From NCBI GenBank assembly GCA_009602725.1, contig WELB01000070.1, forward strand, positions 418,031 through 446,818: a stretch of DNA of 28,788 nucleotides, read 5' to 3'. The stretch's first letter is position 1; every line of letters begins with the position of its first letter. The position numbers and the translations under genes are program-made. The notes under the pieces were generated by a model. That model worked only from the letters and a program-made list of their open reading frames with translations. It had not been told where the DNA came from and made no database searches. Below are positions 10,901 to 21,164 of the stretch, one piece after another. This DNA comes from Spirogloea muscicola (Eukaryota; Streptophyta; Zygnematophyceae; Spirogloeales; Spirogloeaceae).

Positions 10901-13900
10901 TGACTGAAGCTTTGGAGATCCACATGGTTTGAAGTGTGGACACATTGGTATAAGGATCGTAGCTCTTCTCCTTTGCCCTGCCTGAGTCGATGACAACTGT
11001 TATATCATCGATAGTGACAGCTGTCTCAGCTATGTTGGTGGAGAGCACAACTTTCCGTATCCCAGCTGCGGGCCTCTGGAAGACCTGGTGATTGAGATAG
11101 GGCGTAGTGTGAGTGGAAGTGTATCAGCTGGAAGCATAGCATGTCCATAGCACGTTGCTACAACCGTACCTAGACCTCACCTCAACAGTCAATGCATCTA
11201 TCCTCCTTTGTGCCTCTGGTCGCTGATGATTAGCTCTACAGCCTGCCTTTCTGAGTTACACTGTTGCTTCAAGTCCTGTTCTCGACCCGAACTGCAGAGT
11301 GCAAAGAATATATGTCAATCTCAAGCATACGTCCCTAGCGGCAACGGCAGAAGAGGTCAAGGCTGTACCTTCTTCTGCTCTGTGGGGGTCACCATCGAGT
11401 GAAGGGGCAAGACCAGAAACCTCTTTGCATCCCCAAGCACTGGGTTCTGTGACAGCCGCTCCCGAAGCCTCAATATCTCGTTCCACCCGGGTAGGAAGAC
11501 CAGGGTTGCCCCCTTGTCCATCACGGAGCCCTTGCCCTCCGTCACTATGTGCACCAGAAGCTTCTCAATCAGGTCCAAGTCCACCTCTTCCTGGTCCACT
11601 GATGCCTGGTACTGTCTCAGTAGGTGCTCTTCCCTCCTCCCCTGCTCCTCCTGCCTCCTCTTGTCCTCCACCTCTTTCTGTTGATGAGTTAGCAGCTCAA
11701 CAACCTGCACATTGCAACAAGTGCACAAAAAGGCTCATGCATTAAGTAAAGTGTTGTAATACTCCTGATGAGCTAGAAGCATCAGAACAAAGATAGACGA
11801 GAAGCCAGGAAGATGCAACAGATTGTCCCACCATATCCTATGGATGACGTTGAATTTTGTGCTGCAGAGGTTTCAGTGTGCAGGACTGTCCAGGCAGTCA
11901 TGCAGCGTGCTAGCCCCACAAGGCCACTATGTTGCGCCTTGCCACATACTGGTGTTATCGCAGCTAGACTGGCCAGCTATGCACACAGCGATTTTAAGTC
12001 CTGAACAGCACCTCCTCATGACCATTGTATGAAGCCCAATCAAGCGCCGTATAGCCGTCTTGCGACCTTTGGCCTATGTCCGCTCCCAGTCGCAGCAACT
12101 CTCTCACTTCTTCCAGCCTTCCCTTGCCAGCGGTGACCATGAGAGCAGTGGCGCCTGAGAGAGAATGCCCGTAAGCCAGAAGCTGCCGGTGGTCCCCACC
12201 ACCTTCCATGCATATGTCAAAGAGGGACTCGATGTCATCTTCCACCCACGCCTGCAGCATACAGTCACAGGCAAAGTTGCACTCAAATGCTGGTCAAGTA
12301 CGCATGGACCCATCATATCCAACCAAGAAGACAAGATGCACATGAAAGGCCTGACTTTGGGAGCCCAGTGAGATAGAATACCTCGCTCAGTGCTTCATCC
12401 ATTGCAGCGGCATCGTCGGCACCAAGCGGCTCAATATCGGCACCAAGCGGCTCAACAATGTTGTCTGCATGTCTGTCATTTGAAGGTAAGGCTGGCCCTG
12501 ATCTGCGATGACCACTTTCCCCCCAGTGAATGAGTGCCAGTATGTCCTCCAAGTAGTAGGATTGGACCTGATAGGTGGAACAGTCATAGGTTCCAAATTA
12601 ATACATAGTAAAGCTTGGAACTGCACATCATCATGCTAAAACACAAGTCAGTCAACAACATAACTAAGATTTCACCTGTTGAGTTCTAAGTAAATGCATA
12701 CCTCAAAGAGACCAACACAAAGGTTACAGGAGAAGCTGACCTTCTGAGTCGAGAACCTTAGGTTTGGTTCTAGAGCTAACCGGGTGAGTGAAGCCAGGAA
12801 CTCGTACAACAGGGCAACCTCCAAAGTAGGACACAAACAAGCCTATGTCTAGTGTGGCACTCATAAGAACCTGCATAGTACAGATTAGAATAGTATCATG
12901 CAACATTTGTGGCAACCATGAAAAGTCAGAGATGCTGCATGTGGCTACTTGCATACTCAGAGTACGAAGAGGTCAACACTGCAACTACTGCATCTGATGC
13001 ATGAGGACCTCCATACCACTCGAAGACTTGGAGTCAGCTTCAAGAAGTCCCTGTTCAGAGCATTCATGGACCTTATGTCAATGGCAGGACTGACGCTGTC
13101 ACACAAGATTAGCAGGACAGCGCTGTCTCCTTTGAGAGAGAAGTCTTCCTACTGCATAGCATCTTGTGCTGGGTGGGAATGACTACATAGTATGACCTCC
13201 AAGAAAAAAATGTCATCAGGTGACAAGTAAGATTTGTGGTAGCATTCACCTCAGGATGAGGAGCATGAAGTCTGCATAACGATCCCGCTCATGAATCTCG
13301 TCCTGAAGATGCAGGCAAGAAGTCACAAGATATGGAAGATGTGCTCTTGATGAATCCTCTACGCTGTACAGTGGCATGATCAAGAATCTCCTACCATGTA
13401 GAGTCAAGGTCAAACTCACCACGATGATGTGTGTTGCATCTATGCTGGCCTCCTCATGATTCACTTTCGGAGGCTTTGCGCCATTTGTCACTCCCTCCTT
13501 GCCGGCTTGCCTTGAGGCAGCACCCAGCTCCACCAGCTTTCGGAGCACTAACCCAGTCGTGCACAGCATGAGGGAGGAGTGTGGGCCGCCCTTTGTCTCC
13601 ACTCGAATCTACTCACACCAGACACTGCACAGAGGTTATGCCAAAGTCTTGGTAGGGTTCAACAAAGGGATGCTCAGCTGTTTGCTAAGGACTAGAATGA
13701 CCAGAACATACAGCAAATGTACTCCCACGCCATCAAGGCAGCTGCAACAATGTTTGGAACAATCATGCAGTACTACAAATAATGGTGCCGCTGCAAGACA
13801 AGGGCTATTACCTGATAGCCCACAGTATCCCCAAGGGTCTCCCCTCTTTCAGAGGCTATACGCTCCGCCACTGCACCAATGCTGCTGCCTTTTGTAAACA

Positions 13901-16070
13901 ATCACTGGACGTGGATGATGCAACTAGTCTAAGGCCACCACCACTGAGGTGGCCTTCAGCATTGTGGCTGCTCAAGTCATAATTCTCAAACACGTAAGAA
14001 GTAACCTGAAGTTGCTGAAATTCGCCGAGGCTGAGTACATAGGATCCGGCACCCTTTCCGATTTCGGAGAGCGTGATCCAAGACATACTGGGGCACCTGC
14101 CCCAGTACAAGGAGTTTGTCTACTTGTCAATCTTGTGAAAGCTCACAGCTGAGGTGATCGCAAAGCTTCTGAATATGTCATAGAGTATGGTGCTCAAGTA
14201 AGTTCAGCCTCTGGACTGCTGTGCTTGGTGCTTACAGCAATGCGCGCGCCTCACAGCTCAGGTCAGCATGCACCTGCGTGGTTTTTCCGCAGCCAGTTTC
14301 GCCTGCTATAAGTACCACCTGCACATGACGTGAAGTCCTGGTCGCATGGTTATCTTGACAACAGATTTGGCCATCCAGCAATTAAGCATTCCGTGACGCG
14401 CACCCACTGCTTGGATTGCTACATACACCTCTTTGAGACTAAGCATGACATTACAAGCGTCAACTCCAGCCCTGAGCAGAGTTGCTCCAAGAATGCAGTG
14501 CAGTCTGCTGTCGACAAATCAGGAGCAAGCCTACATCCTGCTTGTTCGACATCAACAGCCGCAACAAGCAGGATGTCAGCTTGCTCTTGAAGCTTGCAGT
14601 CACCTGGCTTTGCTCGATTGCTTTGATGATTTCATGCTGGAAGCGAGCAATGGGGAGCTCGGAGCGTTGCTTGGCCATCTAGGTGGTACATGTAGCGGTT
14701 CAGTGCAGTCAGTGCCTACACAAGATCAGGACTGTTGCCCCCAAGCATGAGGAGAAAGCAGCGTCACACCAGACGCTGTCCTTGCTTCCAGCAATATATG
14801 AAAGAGCAACGGAATCGTGGCCCCTGCTCAGCTTCATCACTGTGCAAGCAACCTAACAACAACAGCTCAGCTGCAGCTGAGCTTGCTACTGCTAATATTC
14901 TGACTGTAGGGAACTTACTCCATCGCACCTGCTGCAGCCCTGGCATGTTCTGCAGCCTCGCTGCAAGCGCATTCGCCTGGCGCTCCACTTCAATGGCGCT
15001 GCTAGGCTGCCAAGCAGGCCGGCGGTTCCTATGGGGTATTCTGTAACCAGGCTCGAGCGTCGCTGAGGCATCCTCGTTGGAGAGGGGAGCTTGCGTGAGC
15101 TCCTCCGGCGAGGGGGGGTACTGCACCAGGAGGTCAAGGATGGCCTGCTGCGAGGTCGGAGAGAAGGAAATAGGTGTTGCGTAAGTGGACTTCGGCTTAC
15201 TCCCTGCTGCCTGGAAGACTGTGACTTTCCGGCGGTCTCCGACACTGCACCAGCAAAACGAAGATATAAGCAGCGGTTGCAGCACTCAGACGACCACCCA
15301 TGCTTCAAATTTCTGCTTGCATTGACTAAAGAAAACATCAGCCATTCTCTGATGAGGCGTGCTTTTGGATTTGCACATTGCTTGGCCTGTACTCCTAGCC
15401 ATGTGAGCTTGCACACGAGTTGCAACCATCAGCTTTGCAACCATCTTGTGCATTTTAAGTGGCGATGCTGCCAGAACAGATGGCAGATGTGGCTGTCAAG
15501 ATGCACATGCGGCCAACGAACTGCCTGCAGAGCAGCAAGCAAACAAAGGTGGCGAGAGGTGGCAGGCACCCATAGCTCTTGGAGTTGAGGCCAAGCTTCT
15601 TGCAGAGCGAGTGCACAACTGCGCGGTCATGATTGCTCAGCCCCGCCTCAAACGTGAGCTCTGCAGTTGAGCACAGACCGCCAGACGCTAATTACAGGTC
15701 CTTGGGCAGGGCGCCGCATGAGAAGAACGGCACACTCAATGGTTCAAGAGCCACATTTGCCTTAGAATCTTAAGCTTTGTGACGTGCAAAGCCAGACTCC
15801 TTGAGGTTATGCTAGCAACTGCTCTACTCCTGCTTCTGCTCATCATACGCAGCCCCTGAGCATCAGCTGGCGCACCACTCAAATCAGGCACCGAGGGCCA
15901 GTGGACCCGCCGAGCGCCGCAGCACAGAAGCCTGGGCTATCGCAAGGAGATCTCCGGCTGCGTCAGAGAGCGGGGGGCATGCCTGCGTTGTCGCCAGCCC
16001 TGAATTGCTCCAGACGCTGTGCGAGGCTGATGCGGTCGGCCTCCGACACAGGGCGCAGGCCCAGCGCCAT
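7988..16070 (-). CDS. R3H-DEIH-ankyrin RNA helicase (plant NIH/DExH6 and animal YTHDC2-like core), 21 exons, 1154 aa
   Basis: Exons (- strand, high to low): 16070-15983, 15660-15570, 15244-14929, 14678-14604, 14318-14274, 14096-14006, 13870-13812, 13608-13420, 13302-13250, 13050-13017, 12870-12781, 12567-12382, 12251-12012, 11704-11369, 11084-10764, 10507-10323, 10067-9959, 9737-9313, 9086-8873, 8542-8351, 8113-7988. They total 3465 nt in phase. Domains: R3H (R42-x3-H46, SKSYGVGDRRKVTVF); RecA1 with Walker A GETGCGKTTQ (~196), TQPRR, DEIH (319-322) and SAT (351-353); an ankyrin insert (~440-525); RecA2 with STNIAETAVTIDD (~646) and QREGRAGR (694-701); then HA2/OB ending in KHPSQPLPD and SYEGY. 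All ATPase motifs look intact, so it should be an active 3'-5' NTP-driven RNA or DNA helicase, probably nuclear or cytosolic. No YTH domain is seen. The start is the first in-frame ATG after a stop at 16212-16214. Introns 1 and 17 use GC donors. Relatives in plants are longer, and the start of exon 13 could shift slightly. Confidence 0.93.
9738..9958 (-). other. GC-AG intron (helicase intron 17)
   Basis: The donor reads CCTGACCAG|gcaagc, an ideal donor context with C in place of T. The acceptor is acgttgcag|AAAAGG. Without splicing, the frame stops four codons later. The joined product PFVMPITPDQKRRALAARH fits the HA2/OB linker of this family. Confidence 0.75.
12412..12465 (-). repeat. In-frame ~21-bp tandem duplication in helicase exon 12
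   Basis: The block encoding EPLGAD occurs twice in a row (EPLGADIEPLGADD), in the acidic low-complexity linker between the end of RecA1 and the ankyrin insert. The nucleotide copies are nearly identical, so the duplication is recent. The frame is kept. Confidence 0.8.
15661..15982 (-). other. GC-AG intron (helicase intron 1)
   Basis: The donor reads AACGCAG|gcatgc and the acceptor ctgcag|AGCTC. Joining them gives GCA-GAG-CTC, which restores the R3H-associated segment DNAELTFEAGLSNHDRAVVH. No GT near the exon end would keep both the frame and the conserved residues. Confidence 0.75.
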
Positions 16071-16072
16071 GC

Positions 16073-16108
<36 letters not shown>

Positions 16109-16110
16109 AG
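16071..16110 (+). repeat. (GCC)n trinucleotide repeat in the helicase 5' leader
   Basis: About twelve GCC/ACC triplets immediately before the helicase start. On the sense (-) strand this is GGC repeats ending GGTGGC-ATG. There is no in-frame ATG upstream before the stop at 16212, so the repeat is most likely 5' UTR rather than a polyglycine N-terminus. Confidence 0.85.
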
Positions 16111-16470
16111 CGGCGCGCCAGTCGCGGCCCTGGCGGCTCCTGGTCGCGCGCCGCGCGTCCGCCCGGCCTCCTGCAGCGCTGGCACGGGCAGAAGGAAACG
16201 CGGCTGCTGTGTTAACAGAGCGGCTGTAGAGGCTCAGGAAGACTGCCGCTGCTGATGTTACAAGAGCGGCTGTGGATGCCCACTCGGTTTACGCTTTCTC
16301 CTCTGCGCTGCCGCCTGGCGCCCTCGCGTCCCCCAGCTCGCTCCACGCCCGTAGGACGCCTGGGAAGCCTCATTTTCCATCGGACCTTGTCCATTCTCTG
16401 CCGCGCCTTGGCTGCTGCTCTGCTTTCCAACACCCGTAGGTACTGATGTCAATTTAGGCACCTTGATTTA
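16111..16470. other. Upstream flank of the helicase gene
   Basis: GC-rich to mixed sequence holding the presumed helicase promoter and 5' UTR. No conserved coding sequence, TATA box or recognisable factor site was identified. It borders the repeat-rich block that starts near 16473. Confidence 0.4.
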
Positions 16471-16472
16471 GA

Positions 16473-18065
16473 AGAAAGTGCTCGCCCATTGAGAATAGGG
16501 GCTGGAACAACCAGCCCGAAAAAGAATGAACAGAGTACGAGAAGGGGGCCAGGGGAAGCGCTAAGTAACAGAAACAAAGCTGCTACAAGACACTCAGTAA
16601 CCCCTGCTAAGCAGCCGCAGATCAGAGATGCTGGGCTCCTGGAAGTGGGTCCCCTGGCCAGAGCCAGAGGCAGCAGCGATTTAGGTCTACGTATTATGTA
16701 GCCCTGTTTAATTTGCCCTAGACTCTGCCTGAATAATGTATCGGCTTGAATTGGCCTCCATTTCATTTCATGCGCCCCGAGCGCCTTCTCTCTTTCCAAC
16801 AGGGCGACGCTTTTCCGCCATTCCTGCAGTCGTCCTGGGCTGGCCTTTCACAGCCACTGCCTTATATTGAAAGAGCAGTCTGTTTTGGGTTGGCCTCTCA
16901 CATCCACTTTCCTCACGTTGGCATTGGCAGAGCTGTTTCTATCTACTTCCCCTTCGCTGTAGTCTCTGTAAAAGAAAGCAAGCGCTGCCAGATTGACTGG
17001 TGGCTGTGTCGTCTCTTGCAAAGCTGTGTAGTCATGGAGCCTTTTGGCCCTTTGTACCTGCAGCCGGGTCTCGCAGGTGTACTGCATGCGCGTGGCCGTC
17101 TCGCTGCAGAGGTCTGTGGCCCGCGCGCTGCACCTGCGTGCTGGACGAGCCCTCGCTGCTGCCTCTGGTCCTGGCCAGGGGAGCCGCTTCCTGGAGCCAA
17201 GTTTCTCTGACTTGAGGCTGCTTAGCAGAGATTACTGAGATTTTCGTAGCTGCTTATTCTTTTTTGTGCTTGTTTTCGTAGTGCTTCCCCTGGCCACTTC
17301 TTGCACTTTGTTCATTCTTTTCCGGGCTGGCCTTTCCCAGCCCCTATCCTTTATGGGGAGCCGTTCTTCTTCGAGCACGCTATGGGCGAGCCCTTCTTCT
17401 TTGTACCTTGTCTGGGCTAGACATCCACAGCCCTCGCCCCTTTCGGATGAGCTTAATCTTCCACTTACTCTGATATGTACTTGCTGACTTAAGATTATTG
17501 AGAGCCTCCCTGCAGAAGTCAAAGAGAGTAGTCGTGCTGGCCGTTCACAGTCATTGCCTTACATTACAAGAGCCGTTTCTTCTCTGCCCTTGTTCATATG
17601 ATTGGACTGGCCTCTCACAGCCACTGCCTTACATCGAAGCCCTTTCTGCAGCAGCCACGGAGAGCAGTCCCCCGTCAATTTCGCGCCTTTCGGCCTTTCA
17701 GACCTTGTTATATTCTTTTGGGCTGGCCTCTCAGACGACGAGCAGGCTGAACTCAACGTTGCTGGCTTGCTAGCGCAGGTTGTGCATTCCCTTTTGGGCT
17801 GGCCTCTCACAGCCAATGCCCTACATTGAAAGAGCTCTCTTTATAAGGTCAGCTGTTGACTAGGGCTAATTGAGCGTCTCTTTGCAGAAGTCACAAAGAA
17901 AAGTTTTCAGAACTTTGCACCTTCTGGCCCATGCAAACCTTGTATATTCATTTGGGGTGGCCTCTCACAGCCATCGCCTTACATTCGAAAAGCTTTTGCT
18001 TTCCTTGGGCTTCGGTCGGTAGTCGGTAGAGCTGCTTCCTCTGCTGGGCTGGCCTCTGACAGGAA
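16473..18065. repeat. Cluster 1 of the GGGCTGG-hairpin dispersed repeat
   Basis: About eleven units in ~1.6 kb. A - oriented unit runs 16473-16582 (hairpin arms 16499-16505 and 16511-16517). + oriented cores start near 16837, 16886, 17324, 17413, 17535, 17603, 17719, 17796, 17955 and 18046. The + core reads gggctggcctctcacagcc and is often followed by a segment like actgccttacattgaaagag and preceded by a T-rich stretch such as ttcattctttt. The unit at 17278-17385 matches the - oriented unit over about 100 bp. The copies differ by many substitutions and small indels. No protein, tRNA-like box or RT signature was seen, so this is a short non-autonomous repeat of unknown type. Confidence 0.75.
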
Positions 18066-19540
18066 ATAAGCTCTTTCAAAAGCGACGAGATTTATAAAAG
18101 GCCAGCTCAGAAGTGAAGGACAAGGACACGGAGCAACCTGGCTTTCAAAGCTGCTGGCTCGCCCGCTCAGGTATTTCATATGCGTCTGGAATTTTTGCTC
18201 CAGCGTTTCCTACCTTTTGCAGCGCACTTGCGGCAGGCCGCGCTTTGTCTGTTGCTTCTGGGCTTCATCGTGGTGGCGCTTTTCCGGCTGCATGGCTACT
18301 GTGACTTGTGGCTGCTAAGCAAGATTTGATGAGCGGGCATTTTTGTAGCCTCTTGCATACATGTATGATTTGGCGTGTTCCAACCCTTTCTGACCTTGTC
18401 CGTAAGTAATGGAAGAGCTTCCCAAGTAAGCATAGAGCTTCTCTCGTCACATATTCCTCGCTGCTGCCCAAGAGCATGACCAGGGAGCAGGGAGCAGGGA
18501 GCAGGAGCTCTCTGGGCTCCAGCTCGCCACAGGATTAGGCTGCATGCGGGCGTCAGTAAGACTTGGTATTTGCTCTTCTGCCTCTGCCTTGCACCTTCTG
18601 ACGTATCGCCCTTCCGCCGCTGCCCCAAGCCTTCACCGTGAGGGCAAATGCCCTGCACTACACAACCAGCGGTCTGTCTGACTGGCTCAGACTGCTATCT
18701 CGCGCCAGTTGAGCTGGTGTAGTAGTCTAGACGCGGCTACTTGCTTTGCTGCGCCGGCCTCCACTTCCTTGCACCAAGAATTGGTTGTACACTTATTGAG
18801 CTGGCGAGTTGCAACCCTTATCCCTTAGGAGGAGCTTGCACTTGTTGTAGATTATCCTGGTAAAATCTCCTAGGTCGTTCATTACGCCACTGCCTTGAGA
18901 TTGCTCAGGTCTTCTTCCCGCCTGTTTTGACGTGATAATAAGGGGTGGAGCATGTGCGACTTGCAGGCCGAAGTCACAGGTAGTGTCTGCTTGCTTCTCT
19001 CAGGACCTTCCTGTTGGCTGGCCTCTTGCAGCGACGACCACATCTGAAAGGGAGTGCTCTTTGAGGAGCCTCAAGCTCAAAGGGTGGCCCATAATGAATG
19101 GCCTTCAATACGCGATGACCATTATTAACAGCCCAACAGGAAACCGTCTCTTAGCTCAAATTAGTCGGTGCAAATTGTTGATTTTCTTTTGCCTACACCC
19201 CTATCGGGCCAGAGATTGACAAGGGATCTTGAGCGTGTGACAACAAGGGGTCAAGCTTGACAATCCAGAGGTGTGCGTCTCACGCTGCCTTGCCTCACAG
19301 CAGCACCACTGTTGCCCCCCATCCGCCTTTCCGTCTCACCGAGTCCTCAACTTATGGCCATACAACAGTGCCTTTATATGTCACTATGGAGCTGACGCAA
19401 TGCTGCAAGAACGTGTCGTCCTCACTCACTCCAGTAAGTGTGAATTTCTTGAGGTGCTCCTCTTGTTGGCGCCTTGTGGCTCAATAATTAATCGCCATAG
19501 CTTGACACCGTTACGTCTAAATCTATATATCTTATCTTGT
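18066..19540. other. Unassigned intergenic DNA with sparse repeat cores
   Basis: No gene recognised. It holds one weak hairpin-repeat core near 19015 and a short ggagcag-type tandem repeat at 18481-18510. Open frames are short and carry no motif. Confidence 0.5.
18481..18510 (+). repeat. 7-bp tandem repeat (gggagca)n
   Basis: Three to four perfect copies of gggagca in a row. A simple microsatellite with no other signal. Confidence 0.8.
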
Positions 19541-19549
19541 TACTCTTAC

Positions 19550-19740
19550 TGTCACTGTAATTCTGATACCCTTATTTAACAATTGGCATTCGTTTGCGAG
19601 CCCTCTCTGAGGGTGTCAGTGCATTGGGACTTAATCATTGTGATTACTCGTACCCTTATACAACAATTGGCATTAGTTTGCGAGCCCTCTCTGAGGGTGT
19701 CAGTGCATTGGAACTTAAACATTGTGTTTGCTCGTATGTG
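19550..19740 (+). repeat. 84-bp tandem repeat, about 2.2 copies
   Basis: The block beginning aattggcatt at 19581 recurs at 19665. The sequence tttgcgagccctctctgag is identical in both copies, followed by ggtgtcagtgcattgg. The stretch before the first copy (gatacccttatttaac) matches the end of the unit, so the array begins part-way through a unit. It also creates a repeated peptide in short open frames, which is a by-product. Confidence 0.85.
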
Positions 19741-20584
19741 TGATTTTGCATCACAACCACCCTTCTTAAACAAATCCATCTGTCACAAGTTCTTAATGTA
19801 TGCACTATGATTCATTCATCATAACTACATTGTGGTAGTTCAGATCATCTGACGAGCTATTCTCGTCATTTTCGCGCTACCTGGCTTTCAACTCACTTTA
19901 GCTTGTCTGCCTGCCATGTAGATCCTGAAAGGTCCTTTTTTCACCTGATCTCTTACTCGTCTGGCCTAGCGATGTGCACTGGCAGTCAACGCCCTGCGGC
20001 ACGATGAATACAGATAAATCAGCTGCTCCCAGAGGATAATATTTTTGTTTCATGCGAGCAAGTAAAGGGCAGGCATGAAGCCTTTCAGAGATTGTTGGGA
20101 CAGGCTAAAGCTGAGGCCTCAATTTTGTTGTTGGCTTGTGAGAAGCAGGCGTGCCCTAGCCTATGCTTGAGTTCCTGCCAAGCCCTGGGCAGCGTGCAAG
20201 CCTAGGTTGATGGTCAGCAAGCTATGAGAGATAAGAACCCATGTGTCTTATTAACAGCTGCATCATACAGAGTGCACACAACCTTGCCGTTGCTATGCGT
20301 GCATCGAGCTTCATCACAGGCAGGCTTAAGCAAGAACTCTTCTTGTGCAGCTGCAGGGCGCACGTGCTACTGGCCCTTGGCTGCTTCTTGTAATTTGAGG
20401 ATGCCTATTCGAGAGCGCTTGCAGTGCTGCCACAGCCTGCAAGACCTGCAAAGGGCCGCGGACGGGCCTGCGCGCAATTTGCATGTCAGCGGAAGGAGAT
20501 AGCGGCAGGCCTGGGTGCGCCCGGGCGGGCGCTCTTGGTCTCTTGGCACGCGCTGCATACTGCATATGCACGGTCAGCTGCCTG
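19741..20584. other. Unassigned intergenic DNA
   Basis: AT-richer than the flanks up to about 20.1 kb, then more GC-rich. No coding motif, RNA gene or repeat was recognised. Confidence 0.45.
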
Positions 20585-21030
20585 CGAATAGCATGGCGGA
20601 TGAGCCACCAGGGCCGCAAGGATCAAGACATGTATTTAATTATGGAGGGCCTGAGTGCCAAGTACAAAAACAAGCACATCTAGAAATGTACATTACCTGC
20701 TGCCTAAGCGACCCAATCATAAGCGACAAATAAGCAGGTAGACGTCGCTAAGCGGTGTCCAAATTCCAGATGGCAAACGCCCAGCCCTCCTGCCACCATC
20801 TAAGGCTCACCCGGCTTCCAGGTGCAAAGCATGAGCCCGCGCTCGCTGCATAAAACGTGATACACGACGGTGCAATAACGACACCTGTTGCCGGCAAGCC
20901 CATCGCAACATGAAGCACATCGTCACAATCTGCATCCTAGAATAGCAATATTACTGAGTAGGGCATGGAATCGAGGACCTTTGCTGCCAGAGATGTCTGA
21001 CTGCGGCCGCTAGGTGGGGTGGCGGCTGCC
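20585..21030 (-). pseudogene. Decayed 3' fragment of the non-LTR retrotransposon (copy 3)
   Basis: Read on the - strand, this aligns by eye with the end of the retroelement at about 24930-25375. Matching stretches include gacatctctggc (vs gacatctttggc), gatgggcttgccggc (vs gatgggcttgccagc), the segment before gctttgcacc, and the 3' UTR block ending tagatgtgcttg. The frame is broken, for instance by an early stop in the region matching the QKAGRAL segment. It is the most diverged of the three copies and in the opposite orientation to copy 1. Confidence 0.75.
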
Positions 21031-21164
21031 ACAGCTGCAGGGCTCGGGGCGGGCGCGAGAGTGGGCGGCGAGCGGACGCGTGGTGGGGGCGCCGCGGCGG
21101 GAGATGAAGAGATGAAGAGCTCCTCCGAGCGTTCTCCCTGCGCTTTTCCGGCCCCTTCTTCGGA

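Noticed and set aside
5431-16070. Helicase and pyrophosphatase-like exons as one fusion gene
   Set aside because: The helicase C-terminus (KHPSQPLPD, SYEGY) ends with an in-frame TGA at 7988-7990, and the pyrophosphatase exons form their own phase-consistent series.
15937-16185. Upstream - strand frame with a poly-Arg run (RRRRRRRRRRR) as an N-terminal extension of the helicase
   Set aside because: It is a different frame through the GCC repeat. The R3H-containing frame starts at 16070 and has a stop upstream at 16212.
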